Assembly (NCBI RefSeq): GCF_020215645.1
Contig: NZ_CP084058.1
Coordinates: 3,224,001-3,288,000, forward strand
Source of the DNA: Nonomuraea gerenzanensis
GTDB taxonomy: Bacteria; Actinomycetota; Actinomycetes; Streptosporangiales; Streptosporangiaceae
Direction: 5' to 3'
Length of the DNA: 64,000 nt
The notes below the pieces were generated by a model. It did no database searches and was not told where the DNA came from. It saw only the letters and a list, made by a program, of their open reading frames with translations. A program made the position numbers and the translations under genes. Shown here piece after piece: positions 8,430 through 17,506 of the stretch (position 1 is its first letter; each line of letters opens with the position of its first letter).

Positions 8430-8835
8430 GTCTGACTACGCCGACCGTTTCGCCGCCGGACGCCTTTCACGCGCCGCACCAGCCGTTCCACCGGCCCCCG
8501 GTAGCCGTGGAGGTGCTCCAGGCACCACGTGGCGCCCGCCTCGGCGTAGGCCCGAACCGGCGAGCCCCGGCTCGCTCACTCCGATGACCGCCACGTCCAG
8601 ATCGCCCGCAGTGGCCGGTGCCGGCGCAGCTCGCTGACCTGAGCGGCCGGGGAGTCGGGCGAGAGCGTCATACGGACCTCCTGGTCGTCGCCGGCGACGA
8701 TCCAGCCGTCCCAGCGGGCGGCCCGCAGAAGGGCGCCCGCAGCCGTGCCGCCGACCCACATCGGGACCCGGGGCCGCTGGAACGGCGCGACGTCGATGCC
8801 GTAACGCATGCCCACACCCGACCACCCGGCACCGA
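8430..8835 (-). pseudogene. Decayed LLM-class flavin (F420)-dependent oxidoreductase, C-terminal half
   Basis: Pieces of one protein are found in different minus frames. RPRVPMWVGG and AARWDGWI (about 8690-8800) are typical of luciferase-like monooxygenases. They continue in another frame as DLDVAVIGVSEPG (about 8575-8610), and then in a third as AGATWCLEHLHGYRGPVERL (about 8485-8550). At least two frameshifts are needed, and the N-terminal half of the TIM barrel is missing. It cannot make an active enzyme. Confidence 0.75.
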
Positions 8836-9092
8836 CACTTCCGTCGTCAGAGATGACCGCCATCCCGCCGGCGGCCACGATGCAGGTGAGCGAGCGCGGT
8901 GGCCGTCCCTCCGCAAGGACCTGTCCGAGCAGGACGGGCAAGCCCGCGCCGCCCTGACCACTGTGACGAGCCGATCGCGGCCGGCATGCAGCACGCCGGC
9001 CGGGGCGTCCGAGCACAAGCCCGAAGCTCATCCCTGACGAGGGGACCCCGCAGGCCTCACCCGCGGAGATCTCCGGCCACCTGCCGTCTCGC

Positions 9093-9797
9093 TCAGGCGG
9101 GCTGGCCGACCGGCCGGATGGTCAGGGTGTTGAGATCGACGCCGGCCGGCTGGCCCAGGGCGAAGCAGATGGCCTCGGCGACGGGCTCGGGGGACAGGGC
9201 GAAGGGCGGGACGCCGCCCTGCCAGAAGGCGGTGTCGGTCATGCCGGGGTTGACGAGGGTGACGCCGACGCCGCGGCCGGTGGCGTACATCCGCAGGTTC
9301 TCCGCCATGCCGGTGACGGCCCACTTGGTGGCGGAGTAGAGGTTGGCGGGGCTGTTCTTCAGCCCGGCGACGCTGCCGATGAGCACCAGCCGCCCGCCCG
9401 TGGCCTCGAGGTGGGGCAGGGCGGCGTGGGCCAGCAGAGCGGGGCCCAGGACGTTGGTGAGCACCATGGGCGCCCACAGCTCCGGGTCGCCGTCGGCGAT
9501 GGTGCGCGGGTGGTCGGCGGGGATGAAGCCGGCGTTGGCCACCGCGGCGTGCAGGGCGCCGAAGTGCGCCACGGTGCGGGTCACGGCGGCTTGGGTGGCC
9601 CGCCAGTCGGCGGCGTCGGCGATGATGCCGAGCAGCCGGTCGGGGTGGCCGGTCTCGTCGAGGAAGGACTTGAGCCTGGTCTCGTCGCGGCCGGTGACGG
9701 CGACGTTGTGGCCGCGGTCGAGGAGCAACCGTGCGGTGTGGGCGCCGATGCCGCTGGTCGCGCCGGTGATCAGTACGGTCTTGCCGGTCATGGTCAT
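9093..9797 (-). CDS. Short-chain dehydrogenase/reductase
   Basis: 234 residues, classical SDR length. The Rossmann cofactor motif TGATSGIG is at residues 11-18, NAG in AVANAGF near 89, and the catalytic Ser-Tyr-Lys set appears as GSVAG and YSATK. Arg in TGRDETR after strand beta-2 suggests NADP(H) preference. The substrate cannot be deduced. It stands alone, with no co-oriented neighbour within 390 bp on either side. Confidence 0.9.
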   Translation of the reverse strand: MTMTGKTVLITGATSGIGAHTARLLLDRGHNVAVTGRDETRLKSFLDETGHPDRLLGIIADAADWRATQAAVTRTVAHFGALHAAVANAGFIPADHPRTIADGDPELWAPMVLTNVLGPALLAHAALPHLEATGGRLVLIGSVAGLKNSPANLYSATKWAVTGMAENLRMYATGRGVGVTLVNPGMTDTAFWQGGVPPFALSPEPVAEAICFALGQPAGVDLNTLTIRPVGQPA

Positions 9798-10188
9798 GCT
9801 CCTGGGTGTCGGAGGTCCTGTCGGTGCATCACAGGAGGGCTTCCACGGTGATGGGCGGGCCGATCACCACTGCAAGAGGCGCAGGTGGCGTTCGACCTGC
9901 TGATCCCAGGAAACCCGCCCGGCCGCGCACGAGGCAGAGCGCGTTTATGGGGGGACAAGCTCAACCCCTCTACCACCGCCACTTCGCGCGAGCCGTGCGG
10001 TCGCGGCCCCTCTTCGGGCCCGTGTGGCCGAGGGTTCTGAACGCGACGTGCCGAGCAGTGTGCGCGCCGCCGCGTCCGGCGAGAAGTCGCCCTCGATCAG
10101 GCCCGGCCGCAGGCTCGCGTGCGGGTCGGCACCGTGGCCTGCCGCCGGCGGCGCCGATACCGTCCGGCCCGCTCAGCGCGAGGGAGCG
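9798..10188. other. Intergenic region, possible gene remnant
   Basis: 391 bp without a convincing gene. A minus-strand frame around 10000-10150 reads DPHASLRPGLIEGDFSPDA, which looks protein-like, but it has no start and no neighbour to extend it. I treat it as a possible scrap, unidentified. Confidence 0.35.
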
Positions 10189-10485
10189 TCAGCGGCGCGC
10201 CCGGTTCAGCATGATCAGCCCGGCGATGAACGACCCGAGCAGGACCGGCGACCCGACCAGGAGGACGCCCCACACGACGATGCCGAGATAGCCGAGAGCG
10301 GACGAACCGTACGTCGGGTCGGCGTCGGCGACCGCGAACAGCCCCAGACCGCCGACGACACCCGCCACCGTGATCGCGATCGGACTCCACAGGAGCACGT
10401 GGGCCCACACCCGGTACGCCCGGCTGTAGACCCGCCGGACCGGCGGGACGTTCGGCTGCGGGGGATGACCGACGAATTCGCCCAT
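10189..10485 (-). CDS. Small two-TM membrane protein
   Basis: 98 residues with two hydrophobic helices (about 31-53 and 64-92) joined by a short loop containing DADPTYGSS, an N-terminal Pro-rich segment and a C-terminal NRARR. It looks like a small integral membrane protein of unknown function. No family is recognised. It is divergent from the DUF5685-like gene. Confidence 0.6.
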   Translation of the reverse strand: MGEFVGHPPQPNVPPVRRVYSRAYRVWAHVLLWSPIAITVAGVVGGLGLFAVADADPTYGSSALGYLGIVVWGVLLVGSPVLLGSFIAGLIMLNRARR

Positions 10486-10661
10486 GCCGCATTTGTATCA
10501 GCCCGCCTGGCCCCGCAACCGCCAGGTCCGGCCGCGGCGACACAATGCTCGGTGACCACCGTCCTCCAGAGCGGCATCTCCTGTGGATTCCCCCTCGTTG
10601 CCGCCTCTTCTGACGGCCTGCTGCTACGGTTGGCTCTCCATTTGTAGTCAAAAGGGGACGT

Positions 10662-11840
10662 ATGTTCGGCATTGTCCGCCCGTGCCAGCACGTCCTGTGC
10701 AAGGGGCTCTACGCGGACTGGATGGGCCACTTGTGCGGACTCTGCTTGGCCCTCCGTGACGAGCACGGACACCTGTCCCGTCTGGTGACCAACTACGACG
10801 GCCTGCTCGTGTCCGTCCTGACCGAGGCCCAGACGCCCGCGCCGACGTCGCGCCGGAAGGCGGGCCCGTGCGCGCTGCGCGGCTTCAAGGGCGCCGACGT
10901 GGTGGAGTCGGAGGGGGTACGGCTGGCGGCCGCGGTGTCGCTGCTCCTGGCGGCCGGCAAGGTGAACGACCACGTGGCGGACGGCGACGGCATGTACGCC
11001 CGCCGCCCCCTGGCCGCCGGCGCCACCCGCCTGGCGGGCCGCTGGTCCTCCGCCGGTACGGCCACGGCCGCCACGCTGGGCCTCGACCCCACCCCGCTGA
11101 CGACGGCGGCCGCCCGCCAGGCCCTCCTGGAACGCATCCCCGCCCAGAGGTCACCTGGCAGCGGCGCGGCGCCCGGATTACGAGAGTTGACGGGACCCAC
11201 CGAGGACGCGGTAGCGGCGGCGTTCGCACACACGGGGGTGCTCGCGGGCAAGCCGCACAACCGCGAGGCCCTGGAGGCGGCCGGGCGCGGGTTCGGGAGG
11301 CTGGCCCACCTGATCGACGCGGTGGAGGACCTGGCCGACGACCGCGCGTCCGGGGCGTACAACCCGCTGGCCGCCACCGGCACCGGCCTGGAGGAGGCGC
11401 GCCGCCACTGCGACGCCGCGCACGCCGACCTGCGCGCCGCCGTGAACGCCCTCGACCTGCCTCGCCCCGCCCTGACCCGCGCCCTGCTGGTACGGGAAAC
11501 CGGCAACGCCGTCTCCCGAGCCTTCGCCATCGCCGGATCGCAAACCGCCGCAGGAACGCACGCCCCGGGTCACCCGCCCGGCGACCCCGGCGCGCCGCCG
11601 GGACGACGGCCGCCGAAGCGGGATCCCGGCGGGCTGCTGTCGATGGTGTGCGCCGCGTTGACCTGCTGCACCTGTGGCCTGTACCGGCCCGCCTGGGACG
11701 AGGACCGCGAGGGCTCCTGCTGCGAGCGCTTCGACTGTTCCGGGTACGAGTGCTGCGGCAACTGCGGCAATTGTTGTTCCTGCTGCTCGGGCGAGGACGG
11801 CGGTTGCGGTTGCGACGGCTGCAGTTGCGGCTGCGACTGA
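10662..11840 (+). CDS. DUF5685-family protein with Cys-rich tail
   Basis: 392 residues; ATG 10662 is preceded by AAAAGGGGACGT, a good ribosome-binding site. The N-terminus MFGIVRPCQHVLC with CGLC near residue 27 and the following all-helical body match the actinobacterial DUF5685 family as I recall it. The body contains LIDAVEDLADDRASGAYNP, reminiscent of polyprenyl-synthase-like helices with Asp-rich turns. The last about 70 residues hold more than twenty cysteines in CC and CxC pairs, a likely metal-binding segment. The function of the family is unknown. Confidence 0.75.
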   Translation: MFGIVRPCQHVLCKGLYADWMGHLCGLCLALRDEHGHLSRLVTNYDGLLVSVLTEAQTPAPTSRRKAGPCALRGFKGADVVESEGVRLAAAVSLLLAAGKVNDHVADGDGMYARRPLAAGATRLAGRWSSAGTATAATLGLDPTPLTTAAARQALLERIPAQRSPGSGAAPGLRELTGPTEDAVAAAFAHTGVLAGKPHNREALEAAGRGFGRLAHLIDAVEDLADDRASGAYNPLAATGTGLEEARRHCDAAHADLRAAVNALDLPRPALTRALLVRETGNAVSRAFAIAGSQTAAGTHAPGHPPGDPGAPPGRRPPKRDPGGLLSMVCAALTCCTCGLYRPAWDEDREGSCCERFDCSGYECCGNCGNCCSCCSGEDGGCGCDGCSCGCD

Positions 11841-12509
11841 CGGCGGCGGCTGCTCACCGCCGAACGCGGTAGAGGACACGCGGCACCGCCAACCCGTCCC
11901 GGTCAGAGTTGGTGCCGTGCAGCGACCCCCCGCACCACCCGGGTAAGAAGCAGCTTGCGAACCCGGCAGACGTGGACCATCATCCCCCTCTCGCGAGCCC
12001 GGCGGGATGCGGAGGGAGGACTACCGGTCCGCAACCGCCTTCTTGCCGATCCGTCTGACCGACAGGATCGACGAGACCCGCCGCCACCAGGAACAACGCC
12101 AAAGAACGCAACGGTGCATTAACCCACGGATCAACGCCGGGGGAGGTTCGTGGAGCTACGTGACATCGAGATCCTCAGTGAGGTATTCGGCGTAGATCCA
12201 AGTAGGGCCGTCGTCATCGGCGCTCTCGGCACGTGTGTACGCCGTCCTCGCACGTTGCACCGGTCGACGCGGGCTTTGAGCACCTGGTCAGAGCCGACGC
12301 CACGACAGGCTCCGGTGGGACTCAAAGGCGGGCGCGGAGCCCCGCACGGACGACCTCGATCATCCGGCGCCGGGCCGAGGGATCCTCGGCGCGGCGACGT
12401 CGTGGCCGCCACCGGTGAGGGCCTCGGCCCGGCCGTGGTCCACGGCGCCCTCCTCCACCAGGTGGGCCAAGTAGCAGAAGAAGGCGTCTCCTGGGCCATG
12501 AGACCTGTC
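11841..12509. other. Long intergenic region, no intact gene
   Basis: 669 bp with no convincing gene. A minus-strand stretch around 12410-12500 (LAHLVEEGAVDHGRAEALTG) resembles the end of a metallo-beta-lactamase-like protein, but it lacks any start, partner domain or conserved His motif. It may be a degraded tail. Nothing else is recognised. Confidence 0.4.
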
Positions 12510-13331
12510 TCAGCCATCAGGGACCTCGCCGAGGAAGCACGACAGGAGTCGCCTGAAGTCGTGCGGGTGTTCGAGCGCCGGCACGTGCCCGCATCGGCCG
12601 AGCACGTGCAGACGGACATCGGCCAGGTGCTCGAGCAGGGGCAGGGCCGCCGTCCCGAGCGGGGTGACTCGGTCCTCGGCGCCGTGGACGAGCAGCACGG
12701 GCGCGCGGATCCCTGCCAGCGTTCGCGCAGAGAGGGCGAGGTCGTCGGCCCAACGTGCCCGAGGCGGAGGGAACAACGACGCGAACGCGGCCGCACCCGC
12801 TCGCATCGCAGCCGCACGGACGGCGACGGCCGACTCGGTCACGAGCGCTTGGTCGAGGACGAGGCGACTCAACATGTCTCGTGCCCCGAGCGGGCCGGCG
12901 GGGGCGGCCCAGACCGCGTCGAGCTCGGCGGACAGCGGCGCTCCGGGTGCGCCCATCGTCGAGACCGCCACGACACGGGTGACCTGCTGGGGACGCGCGG
13001 CCGCCAACGCCAGCGCCACGGCGCCGCCCATGGAGTGGCCCACCACGGCGTAGTGCTCGATACCGAGAGCGTCCATCAGGCCCGCGGCCTGCTCCGTCCA
13101 CAGCCGCAGCCCGCCCCTGGAGCCGGCCGGGATCGGTGTACGGCCGAACCCCGCCTGGTCAGGAGCCACCAGGTGCAAGGACGTGCCCAGCGCCTGTGCC
13201 GTCGTCGCCCAGGCTCCGGATCCGGTCGTACCGGGTCCTGAGCCGTGCAGCATCAGCACCGCGGGCCCGGTGCCGCTCTCCAGGACGTGGACGGGGGAGC
13301 CGTAGACGGTGACGGTCCGGAGTGCCGTCAC
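12510..13331 (-). CDS. Alpha/beta hydrolase (meta-cleavage product hydrolase-like)
   Basis: 273 residues. Oxyanion motif LHGSGPG is at 29-35, the nucleophile elbow GHSMGG places Ser at 100, Asp lies in HGAEDRVTP, and His in RCGHVPALEHP. The HGSGPG motif is typical of C-C bond hydrolases acting on aromatic ring-cleavage products (DmpD/BphD/TodF group), but it is not exclusive to them. It lies 19 bp downstream of the DJ-1/PfpI gene on the same strand, so they are probably one operon, with the GntR/FCD regulator just upstream. Confidence 0.85.
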   Translation of the reverse strand: MTALRTVTVYGSPVHVLESGTGPAVLMLHGSGPGTTGSGAWATTAQALGTSLHLVAPDQAGFGRTPIPAGSRGGLRLWTEQAAGLMDALGIEHYAVVGHSMGGAVALALAAARPQQVTRVVAVSTMGAPGAPLSAELDAVWAAPAGPLGARDMLSRLVLDQALVTESAVAVRAAAMRAGAAAFASLFPPPRARWADDLALSARTLAGIRAPVLLVHGAEDRVTPLGTAALPLLEHLADVRLHVLGRCGHVPALEHPHDFRRLLSCFLGEVPDG

Positions 13332-13350
13332 CGGGACAGGCCAGGTGTGC

Positions 13351-13920
13351 TCATGCCGATGCGGAGTTGACGGACTTCGAGAAGACCTCCATCATCGCCC
13401 TGCCGAATTGCGGCATGTCGGGCCACCCCCGGCAGGAGACGAGGTTGCCGTCCACGACGTCGGGAGCGTCGATGACCGTCGCGCCCGCGTTCTCCATGTC
13501 ACCGGTGATGGGCGGGAAGCACGCCGTCTTCCGCCCTTTCAGCAACCCGTACACAGCCGGCACCTGCGCGCCGTGGCACACCAGCGCGATCGGGAGGTTG
13601 CGCGCGAAGAAGTGCTCGGTGATGCGCCTGACGTCGGCGTCGACCCGGATCCACTCGGGGGCGCGTCCTCCAGGGATGATGAGGGCGTCATAGCGCTCGA
13701 CGTCGACCTCGGCCCAGGGCACGTCGACCGGCAACTTCCGGCCGTTCTTCTCCACGTAGGCGTCGGAGTTGGGGTCGAACTCGTGGATGACCAGCTGAAC
13801 GTCACGCATCGTCCGTGACGAGACGTCGACGTCCCAGCCGCCCTCCTGCACGCGATAGTAGGGATACATGGTGTCGAGCTCCTCGGCGGCGTCGCCGGTC
13901 AGGAGCAGCGCTCTGGGCAC
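13351..13920 (-). CDS. DJ-1/PfpI-family class I glutamine amidotransferase-like protein
   Basis: 189 residues. The nucleophile elbow VCHGAQ gives Cys115, next to His116, and the acidic partner is in AAEELD near residue 14, as expected for the PfpI/DJ-1 fold. Members act as glyoxalases, proteases, deglycases or isonitrile hydratases; a choice is not possible here. It is the first gene of a probable operon with the hydrolase at 12510. A perfect inverted repeat lies 39 bp upstream of its start. Confidence 0.88.
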   Translation of the reverse strand: MPRALLLTGDAAEELDTMYPYYRVQEGGWDVDVSSRTMRDVQLVIHEFDPNSDAYVEKNGRKLPVDVPWAEVDVERYDALIIPGGRAPEWIRVDADVRRITEHFFARNLPIALVCHGAQVPAVYGLLKGRKTACFPPITGDMENAGATVIDAPDVVDGNLVSCRGWPDMPQFGRAMMEVFSKSVNSASA

Positions 13921-13958
13921 CTGCTTCTCCTCGCATCTGGGGCGGGTGAGGTGGATCC

Positions 13959-13977
13959 AATCCGATCCGATCGGATT
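13959..13977. promoter_or_regulatory. Perfect inverted repeat, probable GntR/FCD operator
   Basis: AATCCGAT and ATCGGATT flank a 3-bp spacer between the stop of the GntR/FCD gene and the start of the DJ-1 gene. The size and position suit an operator for the GntR/FCD protein controlling the DJ-1-hydrolase operon. Binding is inferred from context only. Confidence 0.65.
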
Positions 13978-14007
13978 GAGTTAGCATTCCCCGGCCTAGT
14001 CCGCCCG

Positions 14008-14751
14008 TCAAGCCCCTTCCGCCATTCCGCCCGCGGCCTCCGCCTCGTCGAACAATCGCCGGAACCGCTCGCCGGACAGCAGGATGTGCCGGCGCATGGC
14101 GTAGGCGGCGGCGTCGGGGTCGCGCGCGGCGATCGCGGCCAGGACTTCCTCGTGCTCGGCCATGGCCAAGTGCGTGACCTGGGCGTCGCGGTGCAGCCGG
14201 AACAGGTGCACGTGCGTGTGCAGGCGAGCGAGCGCCTCGCGGATGACCTGGTTCTCCGCGCTCAGGGCGACGAGATCGTGAAAAGCGGCGTCGCGCAGCC
14301 CGAAGGCGCCGTAGGCCATGGGGCCCTTGCCCCCCTCCAGCTCCGCCATGTCCTCCAGCATTCGCCGCATGCCGGCCACCTGCTGCGAGGATGCGCGCTC
14401 GGCGGATCTGCGCGCCGCCGCCGGCTCGAGGAGCAGGCGGACCTCGAGCATGTCCTCGAATCGGTGACGGGTGAGCTGGGGGGGAATGCGATAGCCGGCA
14501 TGGGGCACCCGCACGACCAGGCCCTCGGCCTCCATACGGTTCAGCGCGTCTCGGATCGGCGTCTGCGAGACCCCCAGCTCTCGCGCCAGGGCGTCGATCG
14601 TGACGCGGGAGCCAGGCTCTATCCGTAGCGACATCATCTGCCCGAGCAGCGTGTCGTACACCTCGTCGGCAAGCCGGCCGCGAGATCTTCCCGGCGGCGT
14701 CCCGCCCGTCATGGCCTCACGGCGCCGCGCGATCACCGCTTCGTCGTCCAT
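14008..14751 (-). CDS. GntR-family regulator with FCD ligand domain
   Basis: 247 residues from ATG 14751, chosen because AAAGGA lies upstream and the MDDEAV start agrees with family length; the frame stays open further upstream. The winged helix spans about 25-90 (LADEVYDTLLGQMMS, then ELGVSQTPIRDALNRMEAEG). The C-terminal FCD domain contains the metal-ligand His residues in AAFHDLVAL, MAEHEEVL and MRRHILLS. FCD regulators usually sense organic acids or sugar acids. It may control the downstream DJ-1-hydrolase operon, the divergent ABC operon, or both. Confidence 0.88.
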   Translation of the reverse strand: MDDEAVIARRREAMTGGTPPGRSRGRLADEVYDTLLGQMMSLRIEPGSRVTIDALARELGVSQTPIRDALNRMEAEGLVVRVPHAGYRIPPQLTRHRFEDMLEVRLLLEPAAARRSAERASSQQVAGMRRMLEDMAELEGGKGPMAYGAFGLRDAAFHDLVALSAENQVIREALARLHTHVHLFRLHRDAQVTHLAMAEHEEVLAAIAARDPDAAAYAMRRHILLSGERFRRLFDEAEAAGGMAEGA

Positions 14752-15143
14752 CGTGACGTGAGGTCCTTTCTTGCGTCTTCGGGAACCTGTTGACATCGGT
14801 CGCCATACTGCGGGATGTTGACGCTCCCCACCGGATCGTATAGGAAAGGTGGCGGATGCCAGCCATCCCTCACCTATCGGGGAACCGTCCGCCATCGCTC
14901 CGCTTCGATCAGTTGGAGCTTCCACGAGCATGCTCGACGTCCTGCTCGGTCCGCCACCGGGCCGCACGAGGACCGAACGACTTCTCGGCTGCTTGAAGCC
15001 CCATCACGTCGCGGCGTACTCGTGACGCCGGTTCGCGGGTCAGCCCCTGCGACAGCCGGCGACACGCCTGAACAACCCAGCAACCGCTCGGCGAAGCACG
15101 CAGCAAGGCTCCAGAAGTCCCCGCCCAGAAAGCAGGCAAGAAG
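14752..15143. promoter_or_regulatory. Divergent control region, GntR/FCD - ABC importer
   Basis: 392 bp between the regulator and the binding-protein gene. It must hold the promoter of the six- or seven-gene transport and oxidation operon. A TTGACA at about 14792 could be a -35 element. The perfect inverted repeat found upstream of the DJ-1 gene is not repeated here. No small gene is evident. Confidence 0.45.
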
Positions 15144-16559
15144 ATGCGGTATCCCCAGCGAAGAGGACGACTGTCCGTTCCCGGTCGAAGGGTGCGGCTG
15201 GCGACGGCGGCCATGTTGGTGGCCACGACCGCGGCGGCTTGCGGCGGCCAGAGCGACAGCGCCCCCAAGGCGCCGGCGACCATCCCGGAGCTCACCAAGG
15301 ATCCGCTGACCCTCAGCTTCATCTGGTTCGACTGGCCCCCCGCCCACGCGCTGGAGACCTTCGCGAACGCGGAGTACACCAAGGGGCGGCCGAACGTGAC
15401 CGTCAAGGTCAAGACCGTGCCGAACGCGAACTGGCACGACGCGATGTTCACCCAGTTCGCCGCGCACAAGACCGACTTCGACATCCCGATCCTGGACTCG
15501 CAACACATCGGTGAAGCCGTGACGAACGGCAACATCCTGGACATCACCGACTTCGTCAAGAAGAACATCGACGTCAACGCCTACAACCCGTACCTTCTGG
15601 CGGCCTACGGCCAGTTCCCCCAGGCGGAGACCGGGAAGCGCGACGAGAACGCCAGCCTGTACGGACTCCCGCTGCTCGGCGACACCTGGACGATGATCTA
15701 CCGCAAGGACCTGATCGGCGACAAGCCACCACAGACCTGGGACGAGATGATCTCGGCCGCCGAGAAGTGCCAGGCCGACAACCCTGGCGTCAGCGGGCTG
15801 GCCTTCCACCAGGCCAACGGCTCCGACGCCGCGGCCGTCACCTACAACACGGTCAACGGCGTCTACGGCGGCAACCTCTGGAACCCCAAGACGCGCAAGA
15901 TCAACGGCGTTCTCAACGACGCTGCGGGCCAGGAGGCGATGGACGTCCTGGTCAACAAGATGAAGCCGCTGACCGCCAAGGGCTCAGGCAACTGGTTCAT
16001 CGACGAGGTGAACGCGGCGGTCGCCCAGGGCAAGGCCTGCATCGCGTTCAACTGGATCGCCGCGAGCGGCGGCCTGCTCGACCCGAAGCAGTCGACGCTC
16101 GGCACCACGCGGGAGCAGATTCTCGACAAGCTGGGGTTCGCCACCCTGCCGAGTCAGAAGACGAACCTGGTGCCTCTCGGCGGCATGGGGATGCATGTGT
16201 CGGCCTATTCCCCCGAGGCGAACCAGGCGGAGGCCCTGAACTTCATGAAGTGGTTCGAGCAGGCTGACATCCAGAAGAAGTGGGCCGCGGCCGGTGGCGT
16301 GCCCTCGCGTACGGACGCCCTGGAGTCGCCCGAGTTCCTCGATGCCGCGCCGTTCAACCAGGTGTACACCGATTCGGTTCCGCGGATGCGGGACATGTGG
16401 AACGTGCCCGAGTACGCGCGCCTCGTCGACATCGAGAACACCAACGTGAACGCGGCTCTCAACGGCGCGAAGACGCCGAAGGAGGCGCTCGACGACATCG
16501 CCAAGGAGCAGCAGAGCGTGCTCGACGCCAGCGGCGGCAAGGGCGGCGGCGGACTGTGA
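15144..16559 (+). CDS. ABC importer substrate-binding lipoprotein
   Basis: 471 residues. The N-terminal signal ends in TTAAACGG, a lipobox-like site with the anchoring Cys near residue 33. The rest is a family 1 (sugar/polyol) binding protein: LSFIWFDWPPAHALETFA at the start of the mature part, GLPLLGDTWTMIYRKDL in the middle, and a C-terminal KFM/KWFEQ-type helix. It should capture the substrate outside the cell and deliver it to the two permeases. Its stop overlaps the next gene by 4 bp (GTGA), so it is co-translated. Confidence 0.9.
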   Translation: MRYPQRRGRLSVPGRRVRLATAAMLVATTAAACGGQSDSAPKAPATIPELTKDPLTLSFIWFDWPPAHALETFANAEYTKGRPNVTVKVKTVPNANWHDAMFTQFAAHKTDFDIPILDSQHIGEAVTNGNILDITDFVKKNIDVNAYNPYLLAAYGQFPQAETGKRDENASLYGLPLLGDTWTMIYRKDLIGDKPPQTWDEMISAAEKCQADNPGVSGLAFHQANGSDAAAVTYNTVNGVYGGNLWNPKTRKINGVLNDAAGQEAMDVLVNKMKPLTAKGSGNWFIDEVNAAVAQGKACIAFNWIAASGGLLDPKQSTLGTTREQILDKLGFATLPSQKTNLVPLGGMGMHVSAYSPEANQAEALNFMKWFEQADIQKKWAAAGGVPSRTDALESPEFLDAAPFNQVYTDSVPRMRDMWNVPEYARLVDIENTNVNAALNGAKTPKEALDDIAKEQQSVLDASGGKGGGGL

Positions 16560-17506
16560 GTGACTCCGCCCCCCTGACGACCGACCACCCGGGGCAGGTG
16601 GCGGCTGCGACGCCGCCTGCACCGGGCCGGTCCCGCCGCCTGAGCGACCGCGGGCTCGCCGTGGCCTTCACCTCACCCGCGCTGCTGCTGTTGCTCGCGA
16701 TGTCGGTGTTCCCGTTGCTGTGGGCGTTGTACCTGTCCTTCACCGACTACTCGGCCACCCGCGGGGGGCCGGCCCAGTTCATCGGACTCGGGAACTACAC
16801 CGCCATCCTGGCTTCGGAGCAGGTCCACCTGAGGGCCTTGACGACGTTGATCTACGTGCTCGGCGCGGTCACCCTGCAGACCGTGCTCGGTTTCGCCATC
16901 GCCTACCTGATCTCACGGCGCACGCACGGGCGAGGACTGCTGACCACTCTGTTCCTGGTGCCGATGATGCTGTCGCCGGTCGTGGTGGGGCTGTTCTGGC
17001 GATTCATGCTCGACGCGCAATTCGGCGTGATCAACAGCATGCTCGGCTCGCTCGGCCTGGGGCAGGTGGAGTGGCTCACCGGGCAGCGAACGGCACTGAT
17101 CTCCCTGATCCTGGTCGACACCTGGCAATGGACGCCGTTCATCATGCTCATCGCACTCGCGGGCCTCACCGCGGTTCCCAAGTACCTGTACGAGGCCGCC
17201 TCGATCGATCGGGCGTCCGAGTGGTTCCGGTTCCGCACCATCACTCTTCCGCTGGTGTGGCCGCTGCTCCTCATCGCCGTGCTGTTCAGGGCCATCGAGG
17301 CCTTCCGGCTGTTCGACCTCGTCTACATCCTCACCAGCGGAGGTCCGGGGGTCTCCACCGAGACGTTGTCGTTCCACGTCTACAAGGTCGCGTTCCTGGG
17401 CTTCAACACCGGGACCGCTTCGGCGTACGGGATCTTGATGGTCCTCGTCGTCATCGTCCTTACGCAGCTCTACCTGCGCTACTTGAACAAGCTCAAGGAG
17501 GACTGA
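16556..17506 (+). CDS. ABC importer permease 1 (MalF-like)
   Basis: 316 residues from GTG 16556, which overlaps the previous stop; the frame remains open upstream but that part is antisense-like and not family sequence. About six membrane helices, with the EAA cytoplasmic loop in LYEAASIDRASEWFRFRTIT, which contacts an ATPase subunit. It forms half of the membrane channel. The next gene starts at ATGA overlapping its stop. Confidence 0.92.
   Translation: MSDSAPLTTDHPGQVAAATPPAPGRSRRLSDRGLAVAFTSPALLLLLAMSVFPLLWALYLSFTDYSATRGGPAQFIGLGNYTAILASEQVHLRALTTLIYVLGAVTLQTVLGFAIAYLISRRTHGRGLLTTLFLVPMMLSPVVVGLFWRFMLDAQFGVINSMLGSLGLGQVEWLTGQRTALISLILVDTWQWTPFIMLIALAGLTAVPKYLYEAASIDRASEWFRFRTITLPLVWPLLLIAVLFRAIEAFRLFDLVYILTSGGPGVSTETLSFHVYKVAFLGFNTGTASAYGILMVLVVIVLTQLYLRYLNKLKED

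Noticed and set aside
12410..12500. Metallo-beta-lactamase tail on the minus strand
   Set aside because: Only about 25 residues of loose similarity and no metal-binding motif; too little for a pseudogene call.
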